A program made the translations under genes and the position numbers. DNA of 64,000 nt from Kofleriaceae bacterium (lineage in GTDB: Bacteria; Myxococcota_A; Polyangia; Haliangiales; Haliangiaceae), in contig JAGPCY010000032.1 of assembly GCA_018057825.1 (NCBI GenBank), forward strand, positions 1 to 64,000, written 5' to 3'. Positions 16,813 to 27,132 of this stretch are shown here, piece by piece (position 1 is the stretch's first letter; each line of letters starts with the position of its first letter). The notes beneath the pieces were generated by a model. That model made no database searches. It was not told where the DNA came from and worked only from the letters and a program-made list of their open reading frames with translations.

Positions 16813-18561
16813 CTACGGGCGCGGGCTAGTGGCGGCGCCGCACCGCACCGGGCGCGGCCCGGGGTAGGTCAGGCGGCGGCGATCGGGATCGAAGACGTCG
16901 ACGGCGGCCACGGTGCCGCCGCGGGCGGTGAGCTGGGCGGCCATCGCGTCGCGGATGATCGTGTCGGTCACGACCACGGCGCCCTCGGGCAGCTTGAGCC
17001 GACCGATCGCGCCGTCACCCCCGGAGGCCAGGAAGTCGCTGGTGATGAGGGTCAAGGTCCGATCGTCGGCGATCGGCTGGCCGCGCTCGTCCTTGAGGAA
17101 CACCTCGAGGGCGCCGCCGGTGCAGGTCGCGGTGACCCGCAGCCCCGACCACGAGAAGATGCCGCTGCCCGACTGCAGGTTGTTGCTGATCAGGCGGCGG
17201 ACGTGGGCCCCGGTCAACGTGACCTTGGCGAAGCGGTTGTCGAACGGCGTCGACTGGTACAGGGCGCCGTAGGTCAGGGGCCCGGCCGGCAGATCGGCGC
17301 GCAGGCCGCCGCCGTTGGTCATCGCCAGATCGGCGCCCGGCACCGCGGCCCGCATCAGATCGGCGAACAGGTTGCCCTCGGCCGACTCGGCGTCGTAGCT
17401 GCGGGTGATCGGCGTCGACAGCGTGACGCCCAGGAGCCGCCGCTCGACCTTGGCCGCGACGTCGAGGGCCGGTGCGATCACCGCGGCGATCGCGGCCGAC
17501 GGCTGGACCGGGCGGCCCTCGTACTCGCCGACCACGCACTGGCTGGCCGGCACCAGCGGATCGGCGGCGTCGGGGCACAGGTCGCGCGGCGGGTGGATCA
17601 CCTTGCCGGTCACCACCCCGCCCGGGTTGATGCGCAGATCGACGCGGCCGAAGGCCCGACCGTTGGCGTAGGACTCGATCACCGCGATCTCGCCGATGCG
17701 GTGGGCCATCGCGGCGTGGGTGTGGCCGGCGACGATCACATCGACCGCCCCGGCCGGCAGGAGGTCGACCATCTTGAACAGCTCCTCCTCGCGATCGCAC
17801 GACGTCAGGTCCGAGGGATCATGGAGGTCGGCGCACTTCGAGCCGACGTGGGCGGCGACCACGATCACCTGGGCGCCGCGGCGGCGCAGGTCGGCGGCCT
17901 CGGCGGTGACCGCCAGCGCCGGCTTGACCATGGCGAGGCCGACGAAGTTGGCCGGCATCGTCGAGAACGGCGTGGCCTCGGTGGTCACGCCGATCACCCC
18001 GACCACGACCGGGCCCTTCTCGAGGAGGAGCGTGCCGAGGATGTTGTCCCAGACCGGCCGCTTACCGGTCGCGACCTCGAGGATGTTGGCCATGAGGAAC
18101 GGAAAGTTGGCCTCGACCGCGCGGGCCCGCAGCGCGCCGCGCGGATCCTCGCCGGGGCCGGCGGTCACCGCCGGGCCGACCGGGCCGAAGTCGAACTCGT
18201 GGTTGCCGATCGCGGCGGCGTCGTAGCCGATCTGATTGTAGGCCGCGACCACCGCGGCGCCCTCGCCGAGGTTCGAGCCCAGGGTGCCCTGGAACATGTC
18301 GCCGGCGTCGATCACCAGGAGCTGGCCGCCGTCGGCCTCTCGCGCGGCGCGCAGGTTGGCGACGTAGCCGGCCAGGATCGGGAGGCGATCGAGGGCGCCG
18401 TGGAGATCGTTGGTGCCGATGATCGACAAGGTCAGGCTGCCCTCGCGGACGGTCGGCGGCGGGCGATCGACGGGCGGCGGCCGGCTGGGGCAGGCGACCG
18501 CCAGGGCCAGGATCAGCCCGAGGCCGAGGCGGGCCCCCAGGTGACGCGCGGAGACAGACAT
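16813..18561 (-). CDS. 5'-nucleotidase/UshA-like metallophosphoesterase lipoprotein
   Basis: This 582-residue protein has a signal peptide and lipobox-like Cys (LALAVACPS). Its N-terminal metallophosphatase domain shows IIGTNDLHGAL, DAGDMFQGT, IGNHEFDFGP and VAGHTHAAM. The C-terminal 5'-nucleotidase domain shows TNGGGLRADLPAG, GALYQSTPFDNRF and the substrate-stacking region ITSDFLASGGDG. It probably dephosphorylates nucleotides outside the cytoplasm for scavenging. The start at 18561 was picked for its leader peptide; the upstream frame runs through the next gene out of frame. Extra cysteines (CADLHDPSDLTSC, CPDAADPLVPASQC) may form disulfides. Confidence 0.88.
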   Translation of the reverse strand: MSVSARHLGARLGLGLILALAVACPSRPPPVDRPPPTVREGSLTLSIIGTNDLHGALDRLPILAGYVANLRAAREADGGQLLVIDAGDMFQGTLGSNLGEGAAVVAAYNQIGYDAAAIGNHEFDFGPVGPAVTAGPGEDPRGALRARAVEANFPFLMANILEVATGKRPVWDNILGTLLLEKGPVVVGVIGVTTEATPFSTMPANFVGLAMVKPALAVTAEAADLRRRGAQVIVVAAHVGSKCADLHDPSDLTSCDREEELFKMVDLLPAGAVDVIVAGHTHAAMAHRIGEIAVIESYANGRAFGRVDLRINPGGVVTGKVIHPPRDLCPDAADPLVPASQCVVGEYEGRPVQPSAAIAAVIAPALDVAAKVERRLLGVTLSTPITRSYDAESAEGNLFADLMRAAVPGADLAMTNGGGLRADLPAGPLTYGALYQSTPFDNRFAKVTLTGAHVRRLISNNLQSGSGIFSWSGLRVTATCTGGALEVFLKDERGQPIADDRTLTLITSDFLASGGDGAIGRLKLPEGAVVVTDTIIRDAMAAQLTARGGTVAAVDVFDPDRRRLTYPGPRPVRCGAATSPRP

Positions 18562-18608
18562 GGCGCCATCGTAGCGCGCCCCCATGACCGTCGGGCGGCG
18601 GCGGCGGT

Positions 18609-19211
18609 TCATCCGCCGGGGCCGCGCCGGGGCGGCTCGTCGGTGGGCGGGGCGGCGAGCCCGTCGGGGCCCGGGGCGTCGTCGTCGTCGTCGCTGGCGC
18701 CGTCGTCGTCGAGGTCGTCGCCGTCGACGCTGTCGAGGGCGCGCGAGGCGGCGGTCAGGGCGGCGTCGTCGGCCGGCGCGGTGCGGGCCGCGGCGATCGC
18801 CGAGGTCACGGCCAGCTCGAGGTCGAGCTCGCCGTCGGGGCCGAGGGTGACCAGGGCCACGCCGCCGCCGCCCAGCGCGCACGCGATCGGTCGGCCATCG
18901 TCGACCCGGCGGCGACCGCAGTCGACCGGCTGAGCCGCGCCCAGGTCGGCCAGGGCGGCGGCGATCGCGGCTTCGAGCGCAGCCGGCTCGATGAGCGGCG
19001 CGGTCTGCCAGGAGCCATCGGCTGCGATCGCGAGGGGGATCACCAGCCCGCCGGCGGTGGTGGCGGTGCAGGTCGCGGCGCGGCAGGTCACCGCGGTCGC
19101 GACCCCGAGCTCGGCGGTCAGCCGCAGGGCGATCGCGTCGGTCCGGCTGCGTCCCTCGGCGCAGCCGCCGAGGGCGCCGATCGCCAGGGCGGCGAGCGCG
19201 CGCACGAACAT
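18609..19211 (-). CDS. Hypothetical lipoprotein with acidic tail
   Basis: This 200-residue protein has a lipobox leader (GALGGC) and a compact domain with four cysteines (TCRAATCTATT, CGRRRVDDGRPIAC). The C-terminus is strongly acidic, with Asp runs (DGDDLDDDGASDDDDD) before a Pro/Gly end. No family recognised. It is 47 bases upstream of the 5'-nucleotidase-like gene on the same strand and could share a transcript. The acidic tail could bind cations. Confidence 0.65.
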   Translation of the reverse strand: MFVRALAALAIGALGGCAEGRSRTDAIALRLTAELGVATAVTCRAATCTATTAGGLVIPLAIAADGSWQTAPLIEPAALEAAIAAALADLGAAQPVDCGRRRVDDGRPIACALGGGGVALVTLGPDGELDLELAVTSAIAAARTAPADDAALTAASRALDSVDGDDLDDDGASDDDDDAPGPDGLAAPPTDEPPRRGPGG

Positions 19212-19243
19212 GCGATCCGATACCACGGCCGGCGGCCGCTCGG

Positions 19244-20107
19244 TCACCGCGGCGTGAAGGTCGCGCGCCAGGTCGCGTCGGCCAGGCCCCACGACAGCCC
19301 GCGCGGGCTATCGCCGATGAGCGCCGCCCGCACCGCAGGCGGCGGGTCGGGGCGAGGCCAATCGTCCGGAAGCCGGACATCTTCGATCCACTGGCCCCAG
19401 GTGTAACTCGACCACTCGCCGTTGCCGCACGCGTAGCACGTCGAGACGAACACCAGGTGGCGCGCGCCGAGGCGGTCGCCGGTCCACGACGGCACCGTGG
19501 CGCCGATCTGCCAGCCGTCGGCGTCGAGGCGATCGATCGGCTCGGTCAGCGCGGCGTCGGCCAGCGCGGCCAGGCGGGGCTCGGCCGGGCGCGGCGCCGT
19601 CGAGGTCAGCCGCCGGGTCGGCAGGTCGTAGGTCGCGGCGGCCACCCCCTGGTTGCCGTGGGCGCCGCAGGCGTAGGCGTCGGTGTAGTCGAGGAAGAAC
19701 AGCCGATCGCCGAGGGAGGCCACCACCACGGTGCGCTCGTCCCAGGTCGCGTACTCGTCGGTGCCTTCGAGCTCGGTCGGCCACGGCACCACGCGGGTCT
19801 GGCGATCGGCTGACAGGAGCGTGGGGAGCGCGGCGGTGGCGCGCCCGGGCGGTGGGCGATCGCCGCCGCCCAGCTCGCAGCCGGTGGTGACGCGACTCAA
19901 GGTCCGCTCCTCGAGCCGCCACAGCGTCTCGTCGGTCCGGAGCCACACGCCGTCAGCGCGGCCGCGCTCGGCGCCGTCGGCGTCGAACCAGATCGTCTGG
20001 CTCGGCGCCGCGGTCCACACCAGGTAGCCGAGGTCGTCGGCGGGCGCGGCGGCCTGGGTTGGACCTCCGCAGGCGGCGGCCAGCGCCGCGATCGCGAGTG
20101 CGCGCAT
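19244..20107 (-). CDS. Hypothetical lipoprotein
   Basis: This 287-residue protein has a short leader and lipobox (LAAAC), then a mainly beta region rich in Trp, Asp and Thr (LGYLVWTAAPSQTIWF; GDRLFFLDYTDAYACG). A CYACGNGEWSS segment has a CxxC that might be a disulfide or metal site. An alternative ATG lies three codons upstream (20116). No family recognised. It lies between another lipoprotein and a membrane protein on the same strand with short gaps, so an operon is possible. Confidence 0.65.
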   Translation of the reverse strand: MRALAIAALAAACGGPTQAAAPADDLGYLVWTAAPSQTIWFDADGAERGRADGVWLRTDETLWRLEERTLSRVTTGCELGGGDRPPPGRATAALPTLLSADRQTRVVPWPTELEGTDEYATWDERTVVVASLGDRLFFLDYTDAYACGAHGNQGVAAATYDLPTRRLTSTAPRPAEPRLAALADAALTEPIDRLDADGWQIGATVPSWTGDRLGARHLVFVSTCYACGNGEWSSYTWGQWIEDVRLPDDWPRPDPPPAVRAALIGDSPRGLSWGLADATWRATFTPR

Positions 20108-20126
20108 CGCCGCCATCGTACGACGT

Positions 20127-20636
20127 TCAGTCGTCGTCGTCTGCGCGGGCGCCGGTCGGCGGAGGCGCGCCGCCGGCGGGGGTGGCGAAGGCCGCCGCGG
20201 CGCCGTGGCGGTAGACCAGCTCGCCGCCGGCCGCGCCGACGCGGTAGCCGAACCAGGCCACGACCAGGGTGCCAGCCACGGTGGCCCCGGCCAGCCCCCG
20301 GGCCACCCCGGGCGCGCGGACCACGCCGCCGGCGATCCCCAGGGCCAGCACGACCGCCGAGGCGATCACGAAGGCGCCGGCCGCCTCCTCGTGGGCCTCG
20401 AGGGCGGCCTCGGGTACCAGGCGCTCGACCTTCTCCTCGTCGTCTTCGCCGCTCTGGCGCGCCGCGAGGCCCGAGAGCACCAGGGCGCCCTGCAGGGCCA
20501 CCGCGCCCCACCAGGTCCACCGCGGCAACTTGCCGCGCCACCATGCGAGCAAGATCAGCGCCGCGATCACCGGCACGAGGATCGCGAGTGCGATCGGTAG
20601 ATGGACGAGCTTCGGGTGGAGTGGCAGGTTGTCCAT
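20127..20636 (-). CDS. DUF2231-like four-helix membrane protein
   Basis: This 169-residue integral membrane protein starts with LPLHPKLVHLPIALAILVPV, the His/Pro signature of DUF2231-type proteins. Four hydrophobic segments follow the usual spacing, with an acidic loop (GEDDEEKVERL) between helices 2 and 3. The C-terminal tail is Pro/Ala/Asp-rich. The ATG is preceded by a clear Shine-Dalgarno (AAAGGAGA on the minus strand near 20645). It is divergent from a LuxR-type gene with a 59-base gap. Function unknown; some relatives are thought to interact with haem or redox partners. Confidence 0.75.
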   Translation of the reverse strand: MDNLPLHPKLVHLPIALAILVPVIAALILLAWWRGKLPRWTWWGAVALQGALVLSGLAARQSGEDDEEKVERLVPEAALEAHEEAAGAFVIASAVVLALGIAGGVVRAPGVARGLAGATVAGTLVVAWFGYRVGAAGGELVYRHGAAAAFATPAGGAPPPTGARADDDD

Positions 20637-20695
20637 GACGTGTCTCCTTTGCTCCCCTCGCGTAGCGCGCGGCGTCGGCTCGCGCCATCCGGCAG

Positions 20696-21292
20696 ATGTC
20701 GCCGGCGGGCTTCACATCCGTGAGCGACGAACGATCTCGCGGTGATGCTCCCATCCTCGGGTGGGGCGTGGTCGCGGCCTTCGCGGCGATCGCCGCGCTC
20801 ATCGCGATCGATCTGGCCACCGATCTCGCGGCCGGGACCAGCGTCACCCACGCCGCCTTCGAGGCCACGGCCGCCGCCCTCGGTGCCGTCGCCGCGATCG
20901 CGGTAGCGCGTCGCCTGCGCGCGCGGGCCCGATCCGCCGAGGACGCGGTCGCGGTGCTGTCGCGCGACGTCGCCGTCGCCGAGGCCAACGCCGCGCGCTG
21001 GCGCGCCGAGGCCGCCGAGCTATCCCGCGGGCTGGGCGACGCGATCGATCGCCAGCTCGCGGCCTGGGGCCTGACGCCGGCCGAGGCGGAGGTCGCGCGG
21101 CTCCTGCTGAAGGGGCTGTCGCACAAAGAGATCGCCGCGGTCCGCGCCGGCTCCGAGGCCACCGCGCGCCAGCAGGCGACCACCGTCTACCGCAAGGCCG
21201 GGCTGGCCGGCCGCGCCGAGCTCGCCGCGTTCTTCCTCGAAGATCTCCTCGCGCCGCGCTCGCCGGTGACCGAGCCGCCGGACCCGCGCTGA
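20696..21292 (+). CDS. Membrane-anchored LuxR-type HTH protein
   Basis: This 198-residue protein has two hydrophobic segments near the N-terminus (WGVVAAFAAIAALIAIDLATD and ATAAALGAVAAIAVA). A coiled-coil linker and a C-terminal LuxR/GerE-type helix-turn-helix follow (LTPAEAEVARLLLKGLSHKEIAAVRAGSEATARQQATTVYRKAGL, in consecutive helices). It may sense a membrane signal and act as a DNA-binding regulator while tethered. A GTG at 20720 is an alternative start. It lies divergent from the DUF2231-like gene, a possible target. Confidence 0.78.
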   Translation: MSPAGFTSVSDERSRGDAPILGWGVVAAFAAIAALIAIDLATDLAAGTSVTHAAFEATAAALGAVAAIAVARRLRARARSAEDAVAVLSRDVAVAEANAARWRAEAAELSRGLGDAIDRQLAAWGLTPAEAEVARLLLKGLSHKEIAAVRAGSEATARQQATTVYRKAGLAGRAELAAFFLEDLLAPRSPVTEPPDPR

Positions 21293-21377
21293 GCGGTCGC
21301 GCCGACGGTAGGCCACCCCGACCGCCGCGCCGCCTGGGGCCCTTCCGCATGCGGTCGCGGCGCGCTACGCGTAACCG

Positions 21378-22331
21378 ATGCAAGAAGCCCACAACCCGTA
21401 CGACGTCGTCATCATCGGAGGCGGGCCAGCCGGGTTGTCGGCCGCGCTGGCCCTGGGCCGGGCCCGCAAGCGGGTCCTCCTGTGCGACGCCGGACCGCGG
21501 CGCAACCAGGCCGCCGCGCGGGTCCACAACTTCGTCACCCGCGACGGTACGCCACCCGACGAGTTCCGGACGGTCGCGCGGGCTCAGCTCGCTGCGTACC
21601 CGACGGTCGAGGTGCGCGACGTCGGCGTCGACGCGGTGACGGGCGAGCGGGGCGCGTTCCGCGTCGCTCTCGGCGCCGACACGGCGGTCGCGCGTCGAGT
21701 CCTCTTGTGCACCGGGATGATCGACGAGCTGCCTCCCCTCGACGGGCTGCGCGAGCTGTGGGGGCACGCGGTGTTCCAGTGCCCGTATTGCCACGGCTGG
21801 GAGATGCAGGATCGCGCGTGGGGCTACCTGGCCCGCGCCGGGCAAGAGGCGCACCTCGTGCCGTTCGCGCTCCAGCTCCGCGCCTGGACCGATCGGGTCA
21901 CCGTGTTCACCGCGGGTGAACTCGAGGTCGCCGACGAGGCGCGCCGTCAGCTCGCGGCCGCCGGCGTCGGTCTCGAGACCGCGCCCGTCCGCCGCTTGAT
22001 CGCCCGCGGCCAGACCCTCGCCGCCGTCGAGCTGGCTGGCGGCGCGCAGATCGCCTGCGACGCCCTGTTCCATCATCCCCCGCAGCGTCAGGTCGAGGTC
22101 GTGCGCGCCCTCGGCGTCGCCGTCGACGCCGACGGCTTCGTTCAGGTCGACCCCGGCACCCGCGCGACCTCGGTGCCCGGCGTGTCGGCGGCCGGCGATC
22201 TCACCTCCCGCATGCAGGCGGCGATCGTCGCGGCGGCCAGCGGCATGCACGCCGCGGCCATGCTCAACCTCGACCTCACCGTGGAGCGCGTGACGTCGTC
22301 GGCCGCGCCTACTTCTTCCACGCCTTCGTGA
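21378..22331 (+). CDS. Thioredoxin-reductase-like FAD/NAD(P)-dependent oxidoreductase
   Basis: This 317-residue flavoprotein shows the FAD Rossmann motif VVIIGGGPAGLSAALALGRA at residues ~10-29. The redox-active pair CPYC sits in FQCPYCHGWEMQD, and the second FAD motif is VSAAGDLTSRMQ. The NAD(P)-binding loop (WGYLARAGQEAHLV) lacks a clean GxGxxG, so cofactor use is uncertain; it resembles the family of thioredoxin-reductase-like proteins without a classical NADPH domain. Its last 23 bases overlap the 3' end of the convergent lipoprotein gene. Confidence 0.85.
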   Translation: MQEAHNPYDVVIIGGGPAGLSAALALGRARKRVLLCDAGPRRNQAAARVHNFVTRDGTPPDEFRTVARAQLAAYPTVEVRDVGVDAVTGERGAFRVALGADTAVARRVLLCTGMIDELPPLDGLRELWGHAVFQCPYCHGWEMQDRAWGYLARAGQEAHLVPFALQLRAWTDRVTVFTAGELEVADEARRQLAAAGVGLETAPVRRLIARGQTLAAVELAGGAQIACDALFHHPPQRQVEVVRALGVAVDADGFVQVDPGTRATSVPGVSAAGDLTSRMQAAIVAAASGMHAAAMLNLDLTVERVTSSAAPTSSTPS

Positions 22332-22707
22332 TCGCGTCGATCGTGCGGCCCGACGGGTCGACCTTGCGGCGATCGGCCACCACCAGGAGCCGCGTGCCGC
22401 GGACCAGCGCCGCGCCGGTGGCACCGCCGATCTGCGCGAGGCCGAGCTCCTCGGCGGCCTGGGCGTCCTCGCCGCTGCCGTAGCTGCACAGGACGACGTC
22501 GACGCCGCTGACCGTGCCGCCGCGACAGGCGGTGGCCGAGTAGGGCTTGGGATCGACCTCGGTCAGGGCCGACACGTCGAGCTTGGCCGCCTTCCACGCC
22601 GCGACCACGGCGTCGGCGGAGGTCTTGGAGCCGTCGCCATCACCGCCGCAGGCGACGCAGGCGATGCTGAGGGCGAGGACGAGGGCGAGGGGCGAGCGTG
22701 GAGCCAT
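22309..22707 (-). CDS. Small hypothetical lipoprotein
   Basis: This 132-residue protein has a leader ending in IACVACGG, so lipidation is likely. The body (SADAVVAAWKAAKLDVSALTEV, ACRGGTVSGVDVVLCSYG, DAQAAEELGL, GTRLLVVADRRKVDPSGRTI) resembles small periplasmic proteins that test for lipid or ligand transfer, but no family can be named. The 3' end overlaps the convergent flavoprotein gene by 23 bases. Confidence 0.7.
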   Translation of the reverse strand: MAPRSPLALVLALSIACVACGGDGDGSKTSADAVVAAWKAAKLDVSALTEVDPKPYSATACRGGTVSGVDVVLCSYGSGEDAQAAEELGLAQIGGATGAALVRGTRLLVVADRRKVDPSGRTIDAITKAWKK

Positions 22708-22749
22708 GGTCGGTCTCGCGAGCAGCGGTCGTGAGGGTGGTCTTGGCGC

Positions 22750-23514
22750 TCAGTCGTCGTCGCGGTCGTGGCCGCGCTTGCGCCCGTGGTGCTTGTGCTT
22801 GCGCTTGTGCTTGTGCCGATGGCCGCCCTGGACCACGACGCCGGCGCCGATCCCGATCGACACCGTCGGCACCGCGATCTCGACGCGGACGCTGGGCGCC
22901 GGCACGACCACCTCGACCCCGGCGCGCACCGGCGGCGGTCGACGCACCACGACCGGCGGCGGCGCGGCGACCACGGCCACGCCGTACCAGTTCGGCGGCG
23001 CGACCTCGACGGTGACCGCCGGGCGCTGGTAGCGGATCGGCTGGTAGACGACGTCGATCGGATCGTAGGTGGCGCGGCCGGTGGCGTACGCCTCGGGGAA
23101 GTCGCCGACGTACCAGTAGGCGCCGCCGCGCAGCTCGAGCTGCACGCCCGGCGGTGGCGCCCAGGCGTGGTAGTGCGGCCCCTCGAGGTAGCAATACGCG
23201 GTGTCCTCGTGATCGTCGCCGACCACGGCGTGGATCTCGATCGGGTGGTGACCGTAGTAGCTGTGCTTGGGTCCCTCCCAGCCGTAGGCCACCGGGTCGC
23301 CGACGAAGTGGTGCCAGCCGTCGTGGACGCGGTACTGCACCTTGACGTCGACCGGGGCGTACAGGTGGACGTGGTGGGCCTCGATGTGGCAGAGGCCCCC
23401 GCCGTGGCCCTTGGGCACCGGGTGGATCCCGACGAAGCGATGGTGCTTGCCGTCGGCGATCGCGACGCTAGCCAGGGCACAGACGAGGGCGAGGGCGGTC
23501 AGATAAGTTCGCAT
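22750..23514 (-). CDS. Exported His-rich protein
   Basis: This 254-residue protein has a clean signal peptide (MRTYLTALALVCALASVAIADG, cleavage near AIA-DG). His residues are abundant throughout (GKHHRFVGIHPVPKGHGGG, CHIEAHHVHLY, GPHYHAWAPP). The C-terminal ~25 residues alternate His, Lys and Arg before an Asp end, a composition suited to binding metals or polyanions. A Pro/Val middle (VVAAPPPVVVRRPPPVRAG) is likely an extended linker. No catalytic motif. It is upstream of the small lipoprotein on the same strand (42-base gap). Function unknown. Confidence 0.7.
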   Translation of the reverse strand: MRTYLTALALVCALASVAIADGKHHRFVGIHPVPKGHGGGLCHIEAHHVHLYAPVDVKVQYRVHDGWHHFVGDPVAYGWEGPKHSYYGHHPIEIHAVVGDDHEDTAYCYLEGPHYHAWAPPPGVQLELRGGAYWYVGDFPEAYATGRATYDPIDVVYQPIRYQRPAVTVEVAPPNWYGVAVVAAPPPVVVRRPPPVRAGVEVVVPAPSVRVEIAVPTVSIGIGAGVVVQGGHRHKHKRKHKHHGRKRGHDRDDD

Positions 23515-23595
23515 CGGGCCTCCGGGGTCGATAAGAGCAAGACCTGTTCCGAGGTCGGCGCCTGGGATCCCGAGTGGTTGGCGCGCCGAAGCGAG

Positions 23596-23627
23596 AGCCG
23601 ATCGGTTCCATGGAGCCGATCGGTTCC
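23596..23627. promoter_or_regulatory. Direct repeat upstream of the FHA-sigma-54 activator gene
   Basis: AGCCGATCGGTTCC occurs at 23596-23609 and again at 23614-23627, 18 bases apart. Each copy has the palindromic core CCGATCGG. The pair ends 16 bases before the ATG at 23644. It may be an operator or the activator's own binding site. No -24/-12 sigma-54 promoter is evident nearby. Confidence 0.4.
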
Positions 23628-23643
23628 GCTACCCTGGTGGGCG

Positions 23644-24996
<1,353 letters not shown>

Positions 24997-25005
24997 GCTC
25001 GCGCC

Positions 25006-25245
25006 GTGCTCGGCAAGGCGATGACCACCCGCGGTCGGCAGACCGCGTTTCTGTTCGGCATCGGTCTGGCCCTGGCGCTGCCCAAGCAGGTGCCGTGCGA
25101 GGTGCCGGGCCGGAGCTGCGAGGTGTTCGTCGACCATCGCCCGTGTCGGCCGACCGACGTCGAGCCCTTCGGCGTGTTCCTGGCCGAGTGGATGCTGGGC
25201 CGCGATCTGCCGATCGCCTACAGCCAGCGCCTCGACTGTCGGTGA
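25006..25245 (+). CDS. Small cysteine-containing hypothetical protein
   Basis: This 79-residue ORF uses a GTG start nine bases after the activator's stop; an ATG at 25021 is an alternative. It has a hydrophobic stretch (TAFLFGIGLALALPKQ) that could be a leader, then a short mature part with four cysteines (PCEVPGRSCEVFVDHRPC, and the final DCR). The cysteines suggest an exported disulfide-bonded peptide. Support is the close spacing and the coding-like composition; no family recognised. Confidence 0.5.
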   Translation: MLGKAMTTRGRQTAFLFGIGLALALPKQVPCEVPGRSCEVFVDHRPCRPTDVEPFGVFLAEWMLGRDLPIAYSQRLDCR

Positions 25246-25270
25246 GCGCGCGCCGTGGGGCGGCGGATGA

Positions 25271-26602
25271 TCAGCGGATGATCAGCGTCGCGTAGGACGT
25301 GCCGGGCGGGAAGGTCGCGCGGGCGACCCACACGTTGCCCTCGCGGGTCACCGGCGTCGCGATGGGCGCGGTCAGCTCGGGGCGGCCGCTGATCCACAGG
25401 AACAGATCGTCGGCGTCGGTGGCGGCGACGGCGGCGACCTCCTCGGGAGCGTCGTCCTCGGCGGCGGCCCATCGCAGCGTCACTGCGCCAACGGCGCCGG
25501 TGGCGACGAACCTCCAGGTCCGGCCGTTGCGGAACCGCGCGCCGGTCGGTCCGCCGGTCCAGTACAGCCCGACGTCGTCGTGGCCCCACACCAGCGCCGC
25601 GCCGTCGGGGATCACCGTCGGGTTCTCGGCGTTGGTCGGCGCGGCGGCGCCGGCGGCGACGGTGAGGACGGTGTTGTACGGGTTGGCCTGGCGCTGATCG
25701 AGGCCGGCGGCGTCGTCGCGGGCGATCGCGGCGACGTCGTGGCGCCAGCGCGGCTCGTCGGGCCACAGCACGCGGCCGGTGGCGTCGACCACATCGGCGG
25801 CCAGGGTCAGGCCCCAGCGCAGGGCCAGGGTCGAGGTGATCTTCGCGCGCGCCGCCGCGTCGAGGGCCGCGGCCACCACGTAGATCTCGGCGATCACGCC
25901 GCGCCAGTGACCGGGGCAGTCGTCGCCGACGACGCAGCCACCGAGCTGGAGTGGTCCGCCCGGCGCGGTGAAGCCGTCGAACTGCGCGGCGCCGGCCGAC
26001 GCGACGCCGTTGATCGCCAGGTGGCTGGTCGCGCCGGTCGCCGCGGCGCAGGCGGCGCCGACGACGAACAAGGGCTCGCCGTCGAGGGGCGCGGTCGCGG
26101 TGGCGCGACAGCGAGGCCCGAGATCGAACGCGATCGCGCCGGCGGCGTCCCAGTCCTTGGCCAGGGCGAAGCGCGACGCGCCGCCCTCGCGGAAGATCCA
26201 CTGCCTCGTCCCGACCCGATCGCGGTCGCGGAAGACCGCGAAGACCTCGACCGCCGGCACCAGGATCGGCGGCTGCGCGGTCGGGAAGATCCCGTCGGCG
26301 ACCTCGAGCACCTCGTCGGTGAACGACACCGCCGGGTTGAAGTTGAACAGCCGGGCCTCGGTGCGGTTGTCGATCGCCGGCGCGGCGGCGACCGCGTCCT
26401 TGCCGCTGCCGGTCACGTCGATCAGGCGCGTGCCGTCGGGGGCGCCCCAGGCCCACCACAGGATCGGCGCGGTGACCCCACCGGGCTGCGGCCGCGGCCG
26501 CGCAGGCGCGTCGGGCGTCGCGGCATCGACGTCGTTCCCCGCGCCATCGGGGGGCGCGCACGCGCCCGCCAGGACCGCGGCCGCGAGGATCGCCCGGAAC
26601 AT
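25271..26602 (-). CDS. Large lipoprotein with LamG/concanavalin-like region
   Basis: This 443-residue protein has a lipobox leader (VLAGAC) and an Asp/Pro linker. The body (VTAPILWWAWGAPDGTRLIDVTGSGKD, then GVIAEIYVVAAALDAAARAKITSTLALRWG) has the pattern of LamG/concanavalin-type surface proteins, in which a sample-display domain ends in the IAEIYVVAAAL segment. The C-terminal ~100 residues form a second beta domain (TWRFVATGAVGAVTLRWAA). It is probably an outer-surface carbohydrate- or protein-binding lipoprotein. The start at 26602 is set by the leader. Upstream lies the long hexamer array. Confidence 0.7.
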   Translation of the reverse strand: MFRAILAAAVLAGACAPPDGAGNDVDAATPDAPARPRPQPGGVTAPILWWAWGAPDGTRLIDVTGSGKDAVAAAPAIDNRTEARLFNFNPAVSFTDEVLEVADGIFPTAQPPILVPAVEVFAVFRDRDRVGTRQWIFREGGASRFALAKDWDAAGAIAFDLGPRCRATATAPLDGEPLFVVGAACAAATGATSHLAINGVASAGAAQFDGFTAPGGPLQLGGCVVGDDCPGHWRGVIAEIYVVAAALDAAARAKITSTLALRWGLTLAADVVDATGRVLWPDEPRWRHDVAAIARDDAAGLDQRQANPYNTVLTVAAGAAAPTNAENPTVIPDGAALVWGHDDVGLYWTGGPTGARFRNGRTWRFVATGAVGAVTLRWAAAEDDAPEEVAAVAATDADDLFLWISGRPELTAPIATPVTREGNVWVARATFPPGTSYATLIIR

Positions 26603-26675
26603 CCGGCTATTGTGCCGAGGTCGGCGGGGGCTCGGCAACCACCGCGCCGGGGTGGGCTGGGGTACGAATGCGAAT

Positions 26676-26995
<320 letters not shown>

Positions 26996-27132
26996 GGCAA
27001 TTCTCCAGCTCGTCGCCCGCGTGCCGCTTCGCGTGCGCGCGATCACGTCGCCAGCGTGACCTGCGCCGCGCGAAGGTCGGTTCCTCGCCGAGCCGCACCG
27101 CGCCCGACGGTGCGCCTCGCTACCGTCGGGGC

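Noticed and set aside
15715-18933. Open frame of over 1000 codons on the plus strand
   Set aside because: It is antisense to the nitrilase-fold gene, the 5'-nucleotidase-like gene and a lipoprotein gene; the high GC content makes long shadow frames common.
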